Below are positions 31,501-43,268 of a stretch of 64,000 nucleotides of DNA, piece by piece. The notes below the pieces were generated by a model. The model saw nothing but the letters and a program-made list of their open reading frames with translations. It made no database searches and was not told the DNA's origin. The DNA is taken from contig MCFL01000051.1 in NCBI GenBank assembly GCA_002102555.1, positions 62,001 to 126,000 of the forward strand, written 5' to 3'. The position numbers were made by a program, and so were the translations under genes. This DNA comes from Catenaria anguillulae PL171 (taxonomy: Eukaryota > Blastocladiomycota > Blastocladiomycetes > Blastocladiales > Catenariaceae). The first letter of the stretch is position 1, and each line of letters opens with the position of its first letter.

Positions 31501-34500
31501 GACGGCGGATCATCGGGCGTCATCGCATTTGAACGTACCGGGTGGAGATCGTGGCGCGGCCGGAAACGTCGGATCCGGAGGCGGCGGCGGTGGGGGTGTT
31601 GGTGGCGGCGGCGCGAGTGGGAGTCACCCAGCACCTGGCACTTCACCCACCCATCATGGGGCATCATCCTTCACCTCGTCATACCTGTCTATGCAGCTTC
31701 GCCCCAATCTCGTCAGCCCGTGGCACCCGAAACGCAACGTCATGAAGCTGTCGTCGCACCTCCAACGTTGGCACCACGTGTACCCCCAGCAAGCCAGCAT
31801 CCGCGTTGCTGTCCCATTCTGGAACTCGCTTTGCACCCCGGCGTGTTTGCCCGTGACGACTGACAGCTTCCCAACCGCCGAAGAACTCATGGATCTGTAC
31901 CAAGAGTATACGTACACGGTGTCGCCAAGCGACGCTGGTGCCGGTCCCATGGACAATTTGGGCGGCACCTCTTTTCCACCCATGAACCGGTCTGGCGCGC
32001 ATGCGTTATTGACGCAAATGATCTCCCTGCGGCTGTCCCAAGGGTTTCAGATCGTGCTCACGAGTGCCGGGACGGCGACCCCGTTTGGCGCACAGGACAC
32101 GTTCCTCAGCATGGGCCATCATTTGCATCGACTGTCGGTGCTAGGCGATCAGAATGTCGAGGTCAAGCGCTATGTGCGCAAGTTGCATTATGTCATGAAA
32201 CCCATCACGTACAAGTTGCATTTGTGGTCGAGGGACGATGGCGCGTTTGTGCACAAGAGCATCAAGTTTGAGTACCCACAGCTCGTACGTCTTGGGATGT
32301 TTTGCCCTGATAACGATATACCTTCGTCCAGATTTCTGACTCATTTACGTTTGTGGACTGTGTAGGCCATGTTCAACTGGAATTACGTCGACCATTTGTT
32401 GTCGGAAAACGACGACGAAGGTGACACGGATACGTTCCACTTGTACCGCGCGCGTTTCGCCTTCATTCCAATGGATCACGTCCCAACCTCAATCAACACC
32501 ATGACCAATGAGCACCTCGACGACGAAGAACTGCGTATTGCCGGATTCCAACGTTTGTTGGAAACGCTTCAAAAGCACGTTACGGACGGATCCCAACTCC
32601 GTGCGCAGCTCACCTCCTTGACTCGCTCGGCACACGTTCGCGCCGAGGTTGCCTTGCGAACGCACGAGCAACAGCAAGCAGCAGCGGCGACTGCAGCATC
32701 CAACGTCGCCACATCACCGTCCATGTACGCGGCGGCTTCGGCACTGGGAATGGTGGCAGGCACGTTGCGCCGTGGCAGCATCTCTGGGCTATTGGCAACC
32801 GACACGTTGGCCGCAGCGACAGCGAGCACGACAGCTTCGTCATCCAAGCTCACCAAGGACAGCAAACCGGTTCTGATCGCCCATGCCATGCAGAACTTGT
32901 CGACGGGCGTCAAGTTTTCGGATCGCCGTTGGCATTTGCGGTTGTACGAGCGTGTGTTCGTTGGGAGCGAGTGCGTGGATTGGATGCTGAGGAGTATCTC
33001 AGACGTTGACACCCGCGAGGACGCAGTCGCACTGGGCAACAGCCTGCTACAGCAAGGGGTCTTTGTGCACGTTCTTCAGAAACATTCGTTCATGGATGGC
33101 CACTACTTTTATCGGTTGCGGCCCGACCTGTACTTGCGACAAGGCGACGAGGTCTCTACGGGCTCATCGGCGCCAATGCCATTGCCTTCGACGGCGGCGT
33201 CAGTGACGGGCACGGGCTGGTTTCGGTCCCGCCACAGCAGCAATGGCGAGGAGCTCCACAATGCAAACGGTGGAGGCGGTGGCGGTGGTGTTGGTGTGGG
33301 CGCTGCTGCCCATTCAATTGCAACGATCACGAGCGGCAAGAGCCACCCATCCAACACGGGCGCACATTTGGATCCGGGTGCAGGCAGCATCTCCATGGCG
33401 TCAACGACAAGTATGACCATAGGCTCGACCCTCGTCATTCCGCCCACGGCGTCGACTTCGCATGCCGTCTCGGCTCTCTTGTCTCGTACATTCAACAACC
33501 ACTCCTCGTCGACGGATCCCATGGAAGCCCGTGTCGAACTTGCCCGTAAAGTGTCCATCAACCTCGACCTCGGACAAAAGTCAGATCGGAAACAGCTTGC
33601 AGTCATGCACATTGACACTGTGCACAATCCGCACCACGTGTTCTCTATTCAGCTTCATTGGCTTACTTGTACGACTTGGCGCATCGCCGAAACTCTCAGC
33701 CAATGGTCCCGAATTGGTGAAAAGTGCGGATTGCGACTGGCTCAAGTCCCCATTGACCAAGTCAAGCTTATGCGCGAACACGAAGACGCCAACCCGTTCC
33801 ACACGCAAACCATTGTCAAGCTGGCGACGCTTCCGCCAACAGATCCGCCGCCACCGCATGGTGCGCCATTGTACTACGAGGCTGCGCTCGTGAAATCGTT
33901 TGGCTTTGTGCTTGATATTGAGGCCGACGACAAGTTTCCACCCATGTCCACCAAGTGCTCGTACGATCCGCGACGACCAGTCAAGTACTCGCAGTACGTG
34001 CATCGGTCTGGGAGCGCGTTCATCCTGCTTCGGCCTGCCAGCGAGGGGTTGATTTGGATCCCAAATCCTTTGCTCCTCACAACTGTGGTTCAATCGGCCA
34101 CCCGTGCGGGAGGGACTGCGGCACCCTCGTCCAGCACGGTCAACTCTTCGAGCACCGAGCGCATCATCCTCACGGGCAAGGAATGCTGCAAGTCGTCCAT
34201 GAACAATGTCGAGGTTCTTCGAACGAGCTTTATCCATTTCACTCGCGACGAATCCGCATTGGGTGCATTTTGGTTGTCGGTCGCTGACCAACTTCGGACC
34301 GGCCCACTCCCCGCAGCAGTTGTTGAGGAACTGGAACAAGCCCCCGAAGCCGCACTGGTCACCGTGGGTGTTCCAGCGGCCGCCGCCTCAGCAGCCGCAG
34401 CAGCACCAACTCCATCCGCATCGGTTCCGAAAAGTGCATCAGTGCAAGCATCGTCCGCCGCGTCCAGCACTGTCGCCAGCCCCATGGTGTCTCGCCACAA

Positions 34501-34984
34501 CTCGACCTCTCGCGTCAACACGGAGGACTCCATCTCGTCCACCACACGTCCAGTCACACCGGCCGCCCCATCCACGTCGGCTCCGCCTGTGGCATCTGCC
34601 CTCACGACGGCATCTCCGCAGCACGCGGCAACGGCGCCTTCCACGCCCGCTGTCCCACCCGTCTCGATCCGTGTCGCAATGGCGCTGGCCAGTACCTCTG
34701 CAACGGATGCAACTGCCGCCGACTCGTCTTCCAACTCGGTGCACTCCGTGGCAGCGACCAGCTCAACGACTGCGACTCAGCCAAGCAGCAACCCTCAATC
34801 GCTTGTGTCGCCCAATGTCATGACTCCGGCGACTGTGCCGGCCGCCGCTCTGCAACAGCAGCCTGCACCGGCCATGCCCGTGGCGGCTGTGGAGCCTGTG
34901 GTGCGAGACACGTCGGCGTTTGCTTTTGGCGGACCGAGCTTTCTTCAAGGGCCTGGAGGCGGTAGACAGTTTCATCAGGATTGA
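28538..34984 (+). CDS. IML1: Iml1/DEPDC5, GATOR1 (SEACIT) subunit, with frame breaks
   Basis: Read exons: 28538-29029, 29128-29647, 29823-30013, about 30084-30670, about 30734-32284 and 32366-34984, roughly 1,980 codons including long Gly/Ser linkers. Family blocks in order: [52 protein letters not shown] with [72 protein letters not shown] (created by splicing); a DEP domain near 32,900-33,120 ([23 protein letters not shown] ... [10 protein letters not shown]); and the Iml1 C-terminal domain with [19 protein letters not shown]1 restrains TORC1 through its Rag-GTPase GAP activity. Near 30195 the frame shifts by one base inside a conserved block, and a second shift is needed near 31030 in a Gly linker. 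The junction around 30670-30734 may be a 63-nt intron. Confidence 0.85.
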
Positions 34985-35408
34985 TTTGGGTGTGTCAAGA
35001 TTGCTGGCACGGCAGAGTTTCAAGTCAGTGTGTGCATGTGCCGTATCTGCCAGAGTCTTACGGTTCTCCGAAAAAGACAAGTTGGAATAGTCGTGTTCAT
35101 TCTTCATTTCTTGTTGGGAGATACACGGAAAGGGAATGGCAAATTGGGTGGGAAACAAAGGTGATGAGAAGTAGGCATGTACAAATCAAGTACGGCCAGA
35201 ATGAAGGTAACTGGGTCGAGAAAATGATTGAAAACTTTGGAGCACAACAGAGCACAGCGAAAAATGTACAACAACCGGCACAGCAAGATAGACAAGGAGA
35301 AAAACTCTGCTGCAACACTCCAGCCCTCTGACAACCTCGTCCTCGAACCCACGGAAAGATTTCAAGTATTTACAATTGTACAATTTTTCGAGACAAACTG
35401 GCCATGTC
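34985..35408. other. Convergent intergenic region
   Basis: Convergent 3' ends of IML1 and the minus-strand membrane protein gene. It is relatively AT-rich and presumably holds both polyadenylation regions. No gene is seen. Confidence 0.5.
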
Positions 35409-38248
35409 TCAAGCACGATCCGCACCAGGGCCGAGCTGCCGCTCGAGATCCTCCCTTGCCACGCGCAAGGTATCCTTTGCCGCCGACATGCGGTTGGCCC
35501 ACTGAATACGCTCCCACTTGTCCACGACCGCCCCCTCTGCGGGCTCCTGCCTCTCGACCGACCGCAAGTACTCTTGCGCTTGACGCAATTTCTCACGCAA
35601 CATGGTCGCGTGCAAGGCCGCGCTGCTCACGGGGCTCGCGTTGAGGTTTCTGGCATCGTGCACCTCATTTTCGGTCGGCGATGTCTGATCCTCCTGCTTG
35701 ACGCCCTCGTTGGCGGACCGTTGATCCACGGGCACCGCGCGCGCGCGGCGGGCCTTTGCCGCGCGACTCTCTTCCAACCACCATTGAAGCTTGGCCTTTG
35801 CCCTTGCGCGCCACTCGTGCACGCACAAGGTCATCCTATCGAGGGCACGGGCAGTCGCAAGCACGGCGTTGCGGGAGTTTTTGCCAATTCTGAGTACAGC
35901 GTGGACAATCGACTGGGCAATCAAGGACATGGGCGACTCGACAATAGCATGTGGGTCGTCTTGGGTGTTGTTGTGGTCGTCGGTCGAGGCATTGCTGGAA
36001 TCGTACTTGGTTTCGGGTTGAGGAGTGCTGGCTCTGGCCTCGTCGGCCGCATCCATCGCCGGTGCTTGATCAGGATCCTGGGATGGCGGCATGGGCACGG
36101 CCTCGTCCGTGGGTACGGCATCCGTTCCAGTCACCACGACGTCCTCAACCATGATGGCCTCATCCTGCTCCTTTTCTTGTGCCTTTTCCTCTGCCACATG
36201 ATCGTGGCCCTCCTTTTCAACAGCATCCGTGTGCCCATGCATCCCACCAACCCGCCCCAAAAACTCGTCGGCGCGCTTCATCAACTCGCTAAACCTCTCT
36301 ACAACGCCCCTGCCCCTGCCGCCGCCCTCCACCACGGCCCGTTGATACGCCTGCAATACGTGCGCCAACTGCTTGACCTGGATGCGGACGTCGTGCACCT
36401 CGGCCTTGATCCACGAGCCCTGCGCCGCGACCCTCGCGTACACCTGATTGACGGCAACCCTGGTCCCTTGCACGTGCGCTGCGCCCTGCGCGAGCTGCGC
36501 GTGGAGCCCGCGCACCTCCCGCTGGTACGTGGCAAGCATCCCCGCGTGCACCCAGTACATGGTTGCGAGCCATCCAATCAGCATCCCAACGCCCAGCGTG
36601 ATCAAGTGCGCAATGCGTGTGGATACAATGGATGTCTGCCGGACACGTGCGTGCATGCGGTGCGTAGCGTGCGCGTCGGCGTACTTGCGCATACTGGCAG
36701 TCAGGTACTTGCGCGGGCCGGGCGTGTGGAACAGCGACCATCCGGGCCCGCCTGGGCGCAGGTCGCATGAGGGGCAAGGGCACGGCGAACCGCCAGAAAT
36801 GAGGTGCAGCGACGCGTCCGACGCGGCAAATGCTGGGTCCGTGGGCGAGGCGGGCGAGCAGGGAGGCGACAAGTCAACCTGAGTCGAGCGTGGCGGGGTG
36901 GTCTCGGACTTGCGTGGCAGGGTCGGGCGTGGCGCGTCGTTGGATTCACCTGTCCCGGACGCCGCTGGGTGAGCCGGGTCGCATCTGTCTCGAAATCGGG
37001 CAAGAGTTGCATGAGACCATTGGGATCCGCCGCGGTCGATGCAGTGTCGCGCAGATGCGTCTCACCCGCGGCCACGGCCAGCGCCGACGTGTCTGAGACA
37101 CGGTGCACGTCAAACATGTCGGGGAGCTCGGCGGCGCTCGCGTTGGCCAGCGTACCCATCTGCGACCGTTGCGGGGTCACGTCAATCACCGAGTCGAGAT
37201 GGGCGTCAGGTTCCGATTCTTGAGCCTGTGCTCCTTGCGTCGGAATCGAGCCGAGTTCTTCAAAGTCCTCAGGGCCAAATGAGTCAGACGTGGGCCTGGA
37301 CACGAACCCGTGGTGAACAAGTCTCGAGCGCATGACCAAGTCGCAGTTGAATCCATGGTGGCCGACGGCATTGTTGCTTTTGCTGACCTGATCCATGTCC
37401 ATGAGTGGGCGTTCGTCGTCCGTGTCGGTATCGGTATCTGCGCCAGGCAACGTAAACTGTTCCTGATGGTGGTGAGCGGCTGGCGCTTCGTCTTGGCGGC
37501 CACCGCTGTTAGCGTGGGTGAGCGTGAATGTTGGCAAATGCGCGACCGACATTGGAAACGTGCTCGGAAACGGATCGCCTTGGTTCATGGCGGCCATGCC
37601 GTGGTTTGCAGCCGCCGGCCCATTCAAAGCATTGGCCAGAGGAGACGTCACCAGTGGCGTTTGAGCGTTAGCACCAGCATCGGCGTCGTCGTCGGTATCG
37701 TTGGATGTGGTTGTGGACACAGTCGAATGAGACAAGCTGCTGTGACTGGCACGCAAGTCGCACGATGACGACGTCTCGGAAACCGAGCTTGACGACAAAT
37801 GCCCCGACAAGAACGCTGAGAAGCGACCATCTTGAACGGCAGAGTCGGATGGCTTCACAGACGCAATCACGCGCATGGCGCGTTCCAGCCCGGCAGCATC
37901 ACGAGAAAGGCCATGGTCCGCCTCATCCATGGAGGATTCCGAGAGCGCATCGTATTCGGAATCAGTCACGGGAGGCGACTGGGCATGAGCATGTTGGGAA
38001 TGAGTCAGTTGTGTGTTGAGGGATCGGCGCGTGGATTCGGTGGCGGGACTGCCACTGCTGGTTGGCCGCCCCACGATGTCTTGGGTAGCGAGCCGGGAGG
38101 TAGCTGAAAACCCTGGGCGGCCCACGCCGGCAGACACGGAATGACTTGCACTTTGGGCAACGGTGCCTGAGCTTGGAGGAGCGGCCACCTTGACCGAGTC
38201 GTGGGAAACGAGTTCGAAGTCGGAAGAGGAACCCTCCGAGTCGGACAT
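35409..38248 (-). CDS. Single-pass membrane protein with disordered N-terminus and coiled coil
   Basis: Two exons (38248-36950 and 36878-35409; ACAG|GTGAAT donor, CTCAG acceptor, phase 0) give about 922 residues. The first 500 are disordered, Ser/Thr/Asp-rich. One transmembrane helix (LITLGVGMLIGWLATMYWV) sits near residue 530 in the combined protein. After it come long helices (YQREVRGLHAQLAQ...), an acidic segment, and a C-terminal coiled coil (MLREKLRQAQEYLRSVERQE). The start MSDSEGSSSDFELVSHD contains FELV preceded by acidic residues, an Atg8-interacting-motif-like sequence; EYDALSE is loosely FFAT-like. This layout suits an organelle-anchored adaptor, but I recognise no family and the motifs are common by chance. 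Confidence 0.65.
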
Positions 38249-39084
38249 GGTAGCGGGTCAATCTGTCGAGGGGCGAGGGACTGAAGTGAAGGGCCTCAGG
38301 GTGGTATGGAGAGAGCAGATGCCAGTGTCAGGTGCAGTACAGCGAAGAGAAACGCGGTCGCGACACAAGTCAGTCAACAAGCCTCTGTGGCATGAAGGGC
38401 GACGTACATGTCAACGGTCTGAAGCGAGAGCTCCGAAAGAGAGTCAGGTGCCGGCTCAAGAAGAACGAATACGGCTATTGCCTGGAGTCAATTTTTCAGT
38501 CTGAGTATCAATGCACGTACGGCCGGGGCAAAGAGATACCAAGCTCGAGTCAGTCCTGCTGAGAGACAATGAAGAAGAGAAAACGTGTCAACCGCAAGGG
38601 CAAGGGCGTGACTTGCCACGTGTTATGCATCTCGAGTCTCACTTTCATCGCTGCTGTGACGCCAGTCTCTGCTTTTTCCGCGCTTTCCGAAGCAAGAGCG
38701 ATTTGCATGTTCGCAGGGTTTCGTCTGCGCTTCGCATGCGTTCCCCACACTGTAGCGTCATCAGTCAGCAGCGGGCCCGCCCGCCCATAGCCCATGTGCA
38801 GGCTTGGCAGCGCCCGAGGTGATGCACACATGGTTGAATGGTATCGAGCGTGGCGTCCCCTACAAATGCTCCTCCCATCCCCCGTGCCCATGCCGTCTTT
38901 CCATCGCCTGGTGCTCTCTCTTCAGCGATCCAATGAAAATTCACTGACCCAAGTGTCAAGATAATTATCTGCCAAGATTCTGCTCCTCACGCTGTCCACA
39001 TCACTCCGACTCGCTTTCCGGGTCAGCATCGTCTTCGCTCCAAAGCGAACCCTGTCACACCTCTCCCCTCCCGCGCCAGCAACG
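38249..39084. other. Divergent intergenic region, no supported gene
   Basis: An 836-bp region between two outward-facing genes. Short open frames on both strands show no domain or coding bias. Promoters of both neighbours are expected here. A CTCCCCTCCC pyrimidine tract lies just before the PAF-AH start. Confidence 0.45.
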
Positions 39085-40566
39085 ATGGTCGTGTCCCCCA
39101 AGTTCCCAGCACTCTCTGGGCCGCTCCCCGTCGGAATCACCGACATTGAATGGGCCCACGCCTTCCCCGCTGTCGGCCACCCAGACCGCACCAACTACAA
39201 GCTCGCCACCGACGTTGAGTCCCTGCTTGTCCGCGTCTTCTACCCGGCCGACCCCGAGCAAGTTGCTCAGGGCAAGACAACGCACCCAAAATGGCTGTCA
39301 TCCTCTGAAGCTCAAGGCTATGGCGACTTTGTGCGCATGCCCAGCCTTATCGCCAAGCCCATCATGTCTGCCGCGTTCTTTGGCACCAAGGTGCCCGCTC
39401 ATTTGCACGCTCGCCTCTCGCCGCCCATTGCCAGTCAGTGTCCCGCGACACTTCCCGTGGTTGTGTTTTCCCACGGTCTCGGCGGATGCAAATCAACCTA
39501 CCAATACTTTTGTTCGGACCTCGCCTCTCGTGGGCTCGTCGTGCTTGCCGTCGAGCATCGCGACCGGTCGGCGTGCATCTCTGTTGAATCGACGGCACCC
39601 AACGCCGCATCGACCCGCACATTCAACTACCAGCGTATGTCGCTCGACTCGCCGCCGCCCCCAGAGGTGGTTGCGACCCGTCACGCTCAGGTTGCGCATC
39701 GCGTGACCGAAGTGATGCGCACGGTCGACCTGGCTGTGCGTTTGCAGGCCGGCAATGTGCCCGACAACTGGTTGGCTGGCGCGCCGAGTCCGTCGCCATT
39801 TGCCGGATTCAAGGGGCGGTTGGATTTGGACAATTTGATTATGGCGGGCCACTCGTTTGGCGCAGCCACGTCGATTGCAACCTTGCAAGACCAGCACGAG
39901 CGCGAGTCGTCGTCCACTTCGTCGCCCGCACCCGCCGAGGCCAAGCCAAGGTTCATGACGGGCCTGCTCATGGACCCATGGATGATGCCCATCGACTTCA
40001 AGCGGCCCGTGTCTGTCCCCGTGCTCATCTCGTCATCGGAAACGTTCCACTGGCGCGCAAACTCGCACGCCATGGCTACGTTTGCCAAGTCGTCGTCTTC
40101 CTCGTCGTCATCTTCAGCGACCAACACGCCCGCTTCGCTCTCACCTGCCGCGTCCTTCAACGGTCACGACACCTTCAAGTCCACCGCCTCCACGTCCACC
40201 TCGTCTGCAAGTTTCCAGCACGTGACGCTCCGTGGAACCGCCCATCAAAACCACTCAGACTTTCCGCTGCTCGTGCCCTCGATCCTGCGCATGGCCCGCA
40301 TGGCCGGGCCCGAAGACCCTCTGCGTGCCCTGCTCCGCAACAATGCGGCCTGTGTCGAGTTTTTGGTCCAACACGGCGTGCCTGTCCCGCACCCAGAGTA
40401 CTCGCCCGAATCGCTCGGGTTCACGCCCGGCGACGTGGGCGCCGCCAAGCAAAGTGTGCAGAGCCATGCAGTGGACAAGAAGGAGGTTGATGGGAACGGC
40501 GATTTGGTCAAGGTGTCGCCCAGCGGCACGTTCTCAGTGTGGATAGCGAGCATCCCGATGTATTGA
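39085..40566 (+). CDS. Platelet-activating factor acetylhydrolase-like lipase
   Basis: A single-exon frame of 493 codons with alpha/beta-hydrolase features in order: LLVRVFYPAD; the oxyanion region VVVFSHGLGGCKSTYQYF; LVVLAVEHRDRSAC; the nucleophile elbow AGHSFGAATS; the catalytic Asp block LLMDPWMMPID; and the catalytic His block RGTAHQNHSDFPLL. These match PAF-AH (plasma/type II), which hydrolyses short or oxidised sn-2 acyl groups of phospholipids. No signal peptide is seen, so a cytosolic, type-II-like enzyme is likely. A Ser-rich insertion (residues about 335-375) separates the Asp and His blocks. All three catalytic residues are present. Confidence 0.88.
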   Translation: MVVSPKFPALSGPLPVGITDIEWAHAFPAVGHPDRTNYKLATDVESLLVRVFYPADPEQVAQGKTTHPKWLSSSEAQGYGDFVRMPSLIAKPIMSAAFFGTKVPAHLHARLSPPIASQCPATLPVVVFSHGLGGCKSTYQYFCSDLASRGLVVLAVEHRDRSACISVESTAPNAASTRTFNYQRMSLDSPPPPEVVATRHAQVAHRVTEVMRTVDLAVRLQAGNVPDNWLAGAPSPSPFAGFKGRLDLDNLIMAGHSFGAATSIATLQDQHERESSSTSSPAPAEAKPRFMTGLLMDPWMMPIDFKRPVSVPVLISSSETFHWRANSHAMATFAKSSSSSSSSSATNTPASLSPAASFNGHDTFKSTASTSTSSASFQHVTLRGTAHQNHSDFPLLVPSILRMARMAGPEDPLRALLRNNAACVEFLVQHGVPVPHPEYSPESLGFTPGDVGAAKQSVQSHAVDKKEVDGNGDLVKVSPSGTFSVWIASIPMY

Positions 40567-41019
40567 AGGGTTGGAAGTATTACGTGGATATGCATGGAAT
40601 AGAGGATCCCACGCTGGTTGTTGAGGTGGAGGGCAAGGTTGATGGAGATGCGAGGAGTGATTGTCATGGATGCTAGCCGAATGATTCACAAGTACATATA
40701 TGTAGAATTAAAAATGCCATTACTTCAAAATGCCATGCTGTTCCTAGCAAAATGCTGCTATCGGGCGCAGGTATCCGTGCCCTTGACTCACTCTGCGGCG
40801 GCGGCGTGGCCATAGATCCATGGTGAGTGTTTGTGCTCCGACATTCCCCGTCAGTTCATGCACAACCAACAACGCCCAGGCACCGCCAGGCAAAGGAAGG
40901 CAAGTGCATAAAAACAAAGCCTGCCCGAGCCTGCCCACAGGCCGCACAAAGCATCTCGCTCTCTCTCCAAGTTCAATAACTTTCATTGTTGCTACGCTCC
41001 CACTCCTTTCCACCTCGCA
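40567..41019. other. Intergenic, no supported gene
   Basis: Downstream region of the lipase and upstream of the first SKP1-like copy. No gene or recognised element; an AT-rich patch lies at 40690-40740. Confidence 0.5.
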
Positions 41020-41761
41020 ATGATCCCGCAACTTGCCTTTGGTGCGGGTGTCGCTCGCCGTCGATTCGGCCTTCAATCCATGGCTTTCGCCATGCTCATG
41101 CTCGTCTTGAGCTTGACCTGTTTCACCCACGCTTCTACCTCTGAGCAAGACAATATCGGTCTCGTTGAGCTGCCGCTGCCCATTCCCTCGAGCACTACGA
41201 TCAAGCTCCACACGTTGGACCAACAAGTCCTCAGACCACGGCAGGCGTCGTTTCCCGCTCGACATACATTACGGCCTTCTTCACGGACGACTTTGCGCCC
41301 GCCACCACGGAAATCCCCGTCCCGGCCACTGCTCAAGTCATGGCCAAAGTCTGATCTGGCTCGACCACCACCAAGGCCAAGTTTTCCCACCGCGGACCCT
41401 CGCCTGGGCGGCTCCGCGTCCGACTGGGATCTCGAGTTTTGCAAAGCCATGAGTGCCGAGACGTTCATGCTCATGATGAAAGCTTCAACTGAACTCAACC
41501 TTTGGCCGTTGTCGAATCTGGGAAACTTTCATATTGGAAATCTTGTTCGAGGCAAGTCACAGGAGCAGATACGTGCCTTGCTCCAAATTGGCTGGGCTGG
41601 TATGCAATTTCTTTTGTGTTATTGGTCGTACTTGCTGACTTGCACCATTCCCATTGTCATTCCCAGACATTCCGTCCAACACTGGCACTTTCTTCGTTCA
41701 GCAGGCGTCTGCGTCTCCTTCCATGACTGTCTCACGAGGCAAACTGCTACAAACAGAGTAG
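41020..41761 (+). pseudogene. SKP1-like copy A with N-terminal signal-like segment, frame-broken
   Basis: The frame opens with a basic start and a strongly hydrophobic stretch, MAFAMLMLVLSLTCFTHAS, typical of a signal peptide, then ELPLPIPSSTTIKLHTLD, the SKP1 first strand. The rest of the SKP1 fold is recognisable only by changing frame: TTAGVVSRSTYITAFF, PVPATAQVMAKV, IWLDHHQGQVFP, SDWDLEFCKAM, LSNLGNFHIGNLVRGKSQEQIRALL. Three single-base shifts (near 41230, 41350 and 41385) are needed. A GTATGC intron near 41600-41666 precedes a short tail. Its N-terminus clearly resembles copy B at 42119. It is either a decayed paralogue or a real gene with assembly indels. Confidence 0.6.
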
Positions 41762-42118
41762 TCGATGGCATCTTTTCCGCACGCAGACGCATTCACATTG
41801 CATTCAATAAAATACTTATCGCATGCATTGATTGAGGTCCAGCGTTGTGTCGGCGTCTGGCTTTTGGCATGTCCCGCATGGTTGCCACATCGACAACACC
41901 ATCGATGTGCTTAAATGTTTCAGTCGTTGGCGAAGAGAGAGTCAGAATGCTCCAACCTGCCTGGCTGCCCAAGGACTATTACCTATGCCAAGCCTATGCC
42001 AACCCAGATGGCAATGGATACTCTTGAAACTTTCTCAGAGCAACTTGACACTTGCCTTTAGCATTCGCCTTTTCAAACCCATTCCATCAAGAAGAACCCA
42101 AGATTCCGCCGTTGCGCA
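41762..42118. other. Intergenic between SKP1-like copies A and B
   Basis: 357 bases between two related tandem copies. No independent gene is seen. Confidence 0.45.
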
Positions 42119-42912
42119 ATGATCTCGCGCTCAACTCCAGCAAGCGCTGTCGCCCGCCTCGGCCAAGTGCATGGCCGTCGCCAATTCACTCTTGTATCCA
42201 TGGCCTCGGTGCTCGTCATGGTCATGATGTGTCTCTTCTGTTTTGCACACGCTTCCTCTCCCGATCCCGCCAGAGCCCATGCCTTGGACGTCGGCTACCA
42301 AGAGTTGCCCTTGACCATTCCCCCGACCACTGCAATCAAGCTTCAAACCTCGGACGGCAAAGTCTTTGATACCACTGCCGCCATCGTCTCGCGCTCGTCC
42401 GTCATCCTCGGATCCTTGCCACTGTCTCGCCCGCGGAAAGCATCATTCCGCTACCGGCCAACGTCACCGCCAACAGCATGCCCCATGTCCTCGCCTGGCT
42501 CGACCACCATCAGGGCACAGTGCTGCCGTCGACTGATCCGCTCGCGATCGGATGGAAGAGGCCAACTGTATCGGATTGGGATAAGGAGTTTCTTGACTCG
42601 TGGATCATGACACCTTATTCGCTGTCATTTTGGCGGCCCACGGTTTGAATCTCAAACCGTTGCTCGACTTGGGGATGGGACGGGTGGCACGTATGGTTGT
42701 CGGCAAGACTTCGCAAGAGATCGCCGACATGTTCAACATTGAAAATGGTTCGTTTGCATCTATCTGTCTGACGGGTTCATCAACGTCACACTGGATTCAA
42801 TTGTGAGCCTGTTTTCGGTCTCAGAGTTTACCCCGAAGAAGAAGAAGAAGAGATTCGCCGCGAGAATGAACGCCATTTCAAGAATTGTGAACGTGGATGT
42901 GTGCTTGATTGA
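42119..42912 (+). pseudogene. SKP1-like copy B with N-terminal hydrophobic segment, frame-broken
   Basis: It begins with a basic leader, then MASVLVMVMMCLFCFAHASS (signal-peptide-like) and QELPLTIPPTTAIKLQTSDG, VFDTTAAIVSRSSVIL. After one missing base near 42415 it continues SIIPLPANVTANSMPHVLAWLD and SDWDKEFLDS. After a second near 42597 it continues TLFAVILAAHGLNLKPLLDLG, RMVVGKTSQEIADMFNIEN. A spliced last exon (GTTCGT donor near 42750, CAGAG acceptor near 42826) gives YPEEEEEEIRRENE, matching the SKP1 C-terminus. Overall it is a full-length SKP1 domain behind a secretory leader. SKP1 is normally cytosolic and nuclear, so the leader is unusual. Two single-base deletions separate it from an intact frame. 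Confidence 0.65.
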
Positions 42913-43268
42913 TGTTATGGGATTTGAGGTATCGCATTTCTGTAGTAGATGTTGGCCATGGCGCAATAGAATGGTGTCCATGGCCAGGGCTTGCTGGTTT
43001 GTTCCTCCATTTTTCAGGACTTGCAAAGTAGAGACATTGGACAAAGGTCAAGTCCAGTTTGTCTCTTCACACCAGGTCCAAGATTTCGCTGCTTGCTACC
43101 TTATCCGATGCCACCACTGAATTGTGCCGAATCCTTCATCGCTCGAGTTGGCCATGCGACCTGTGCTTCACAGTGACTTGGGCGGGGCAAGTGCAAATCA
43201 GGTGTGTATATACGACTAGTAGACAAACAGCAAACCTGCTCCGGCAAAACGACCGCATCATCTCTGCC
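42913..43268. other. Intergenic, no supported gene
   Basis: Convergent 3' region of SKP1-like copy B and mitochondrial uS14. No feature recognised. Confidence 0.5.

Noticed and set aside
35376-36770. A 464-codon plus-strand open frame
   Set aside because: Antisense of the membrane-protein gene, whose minus-strand reading has a TM helix, coiled coil and a clean intron.
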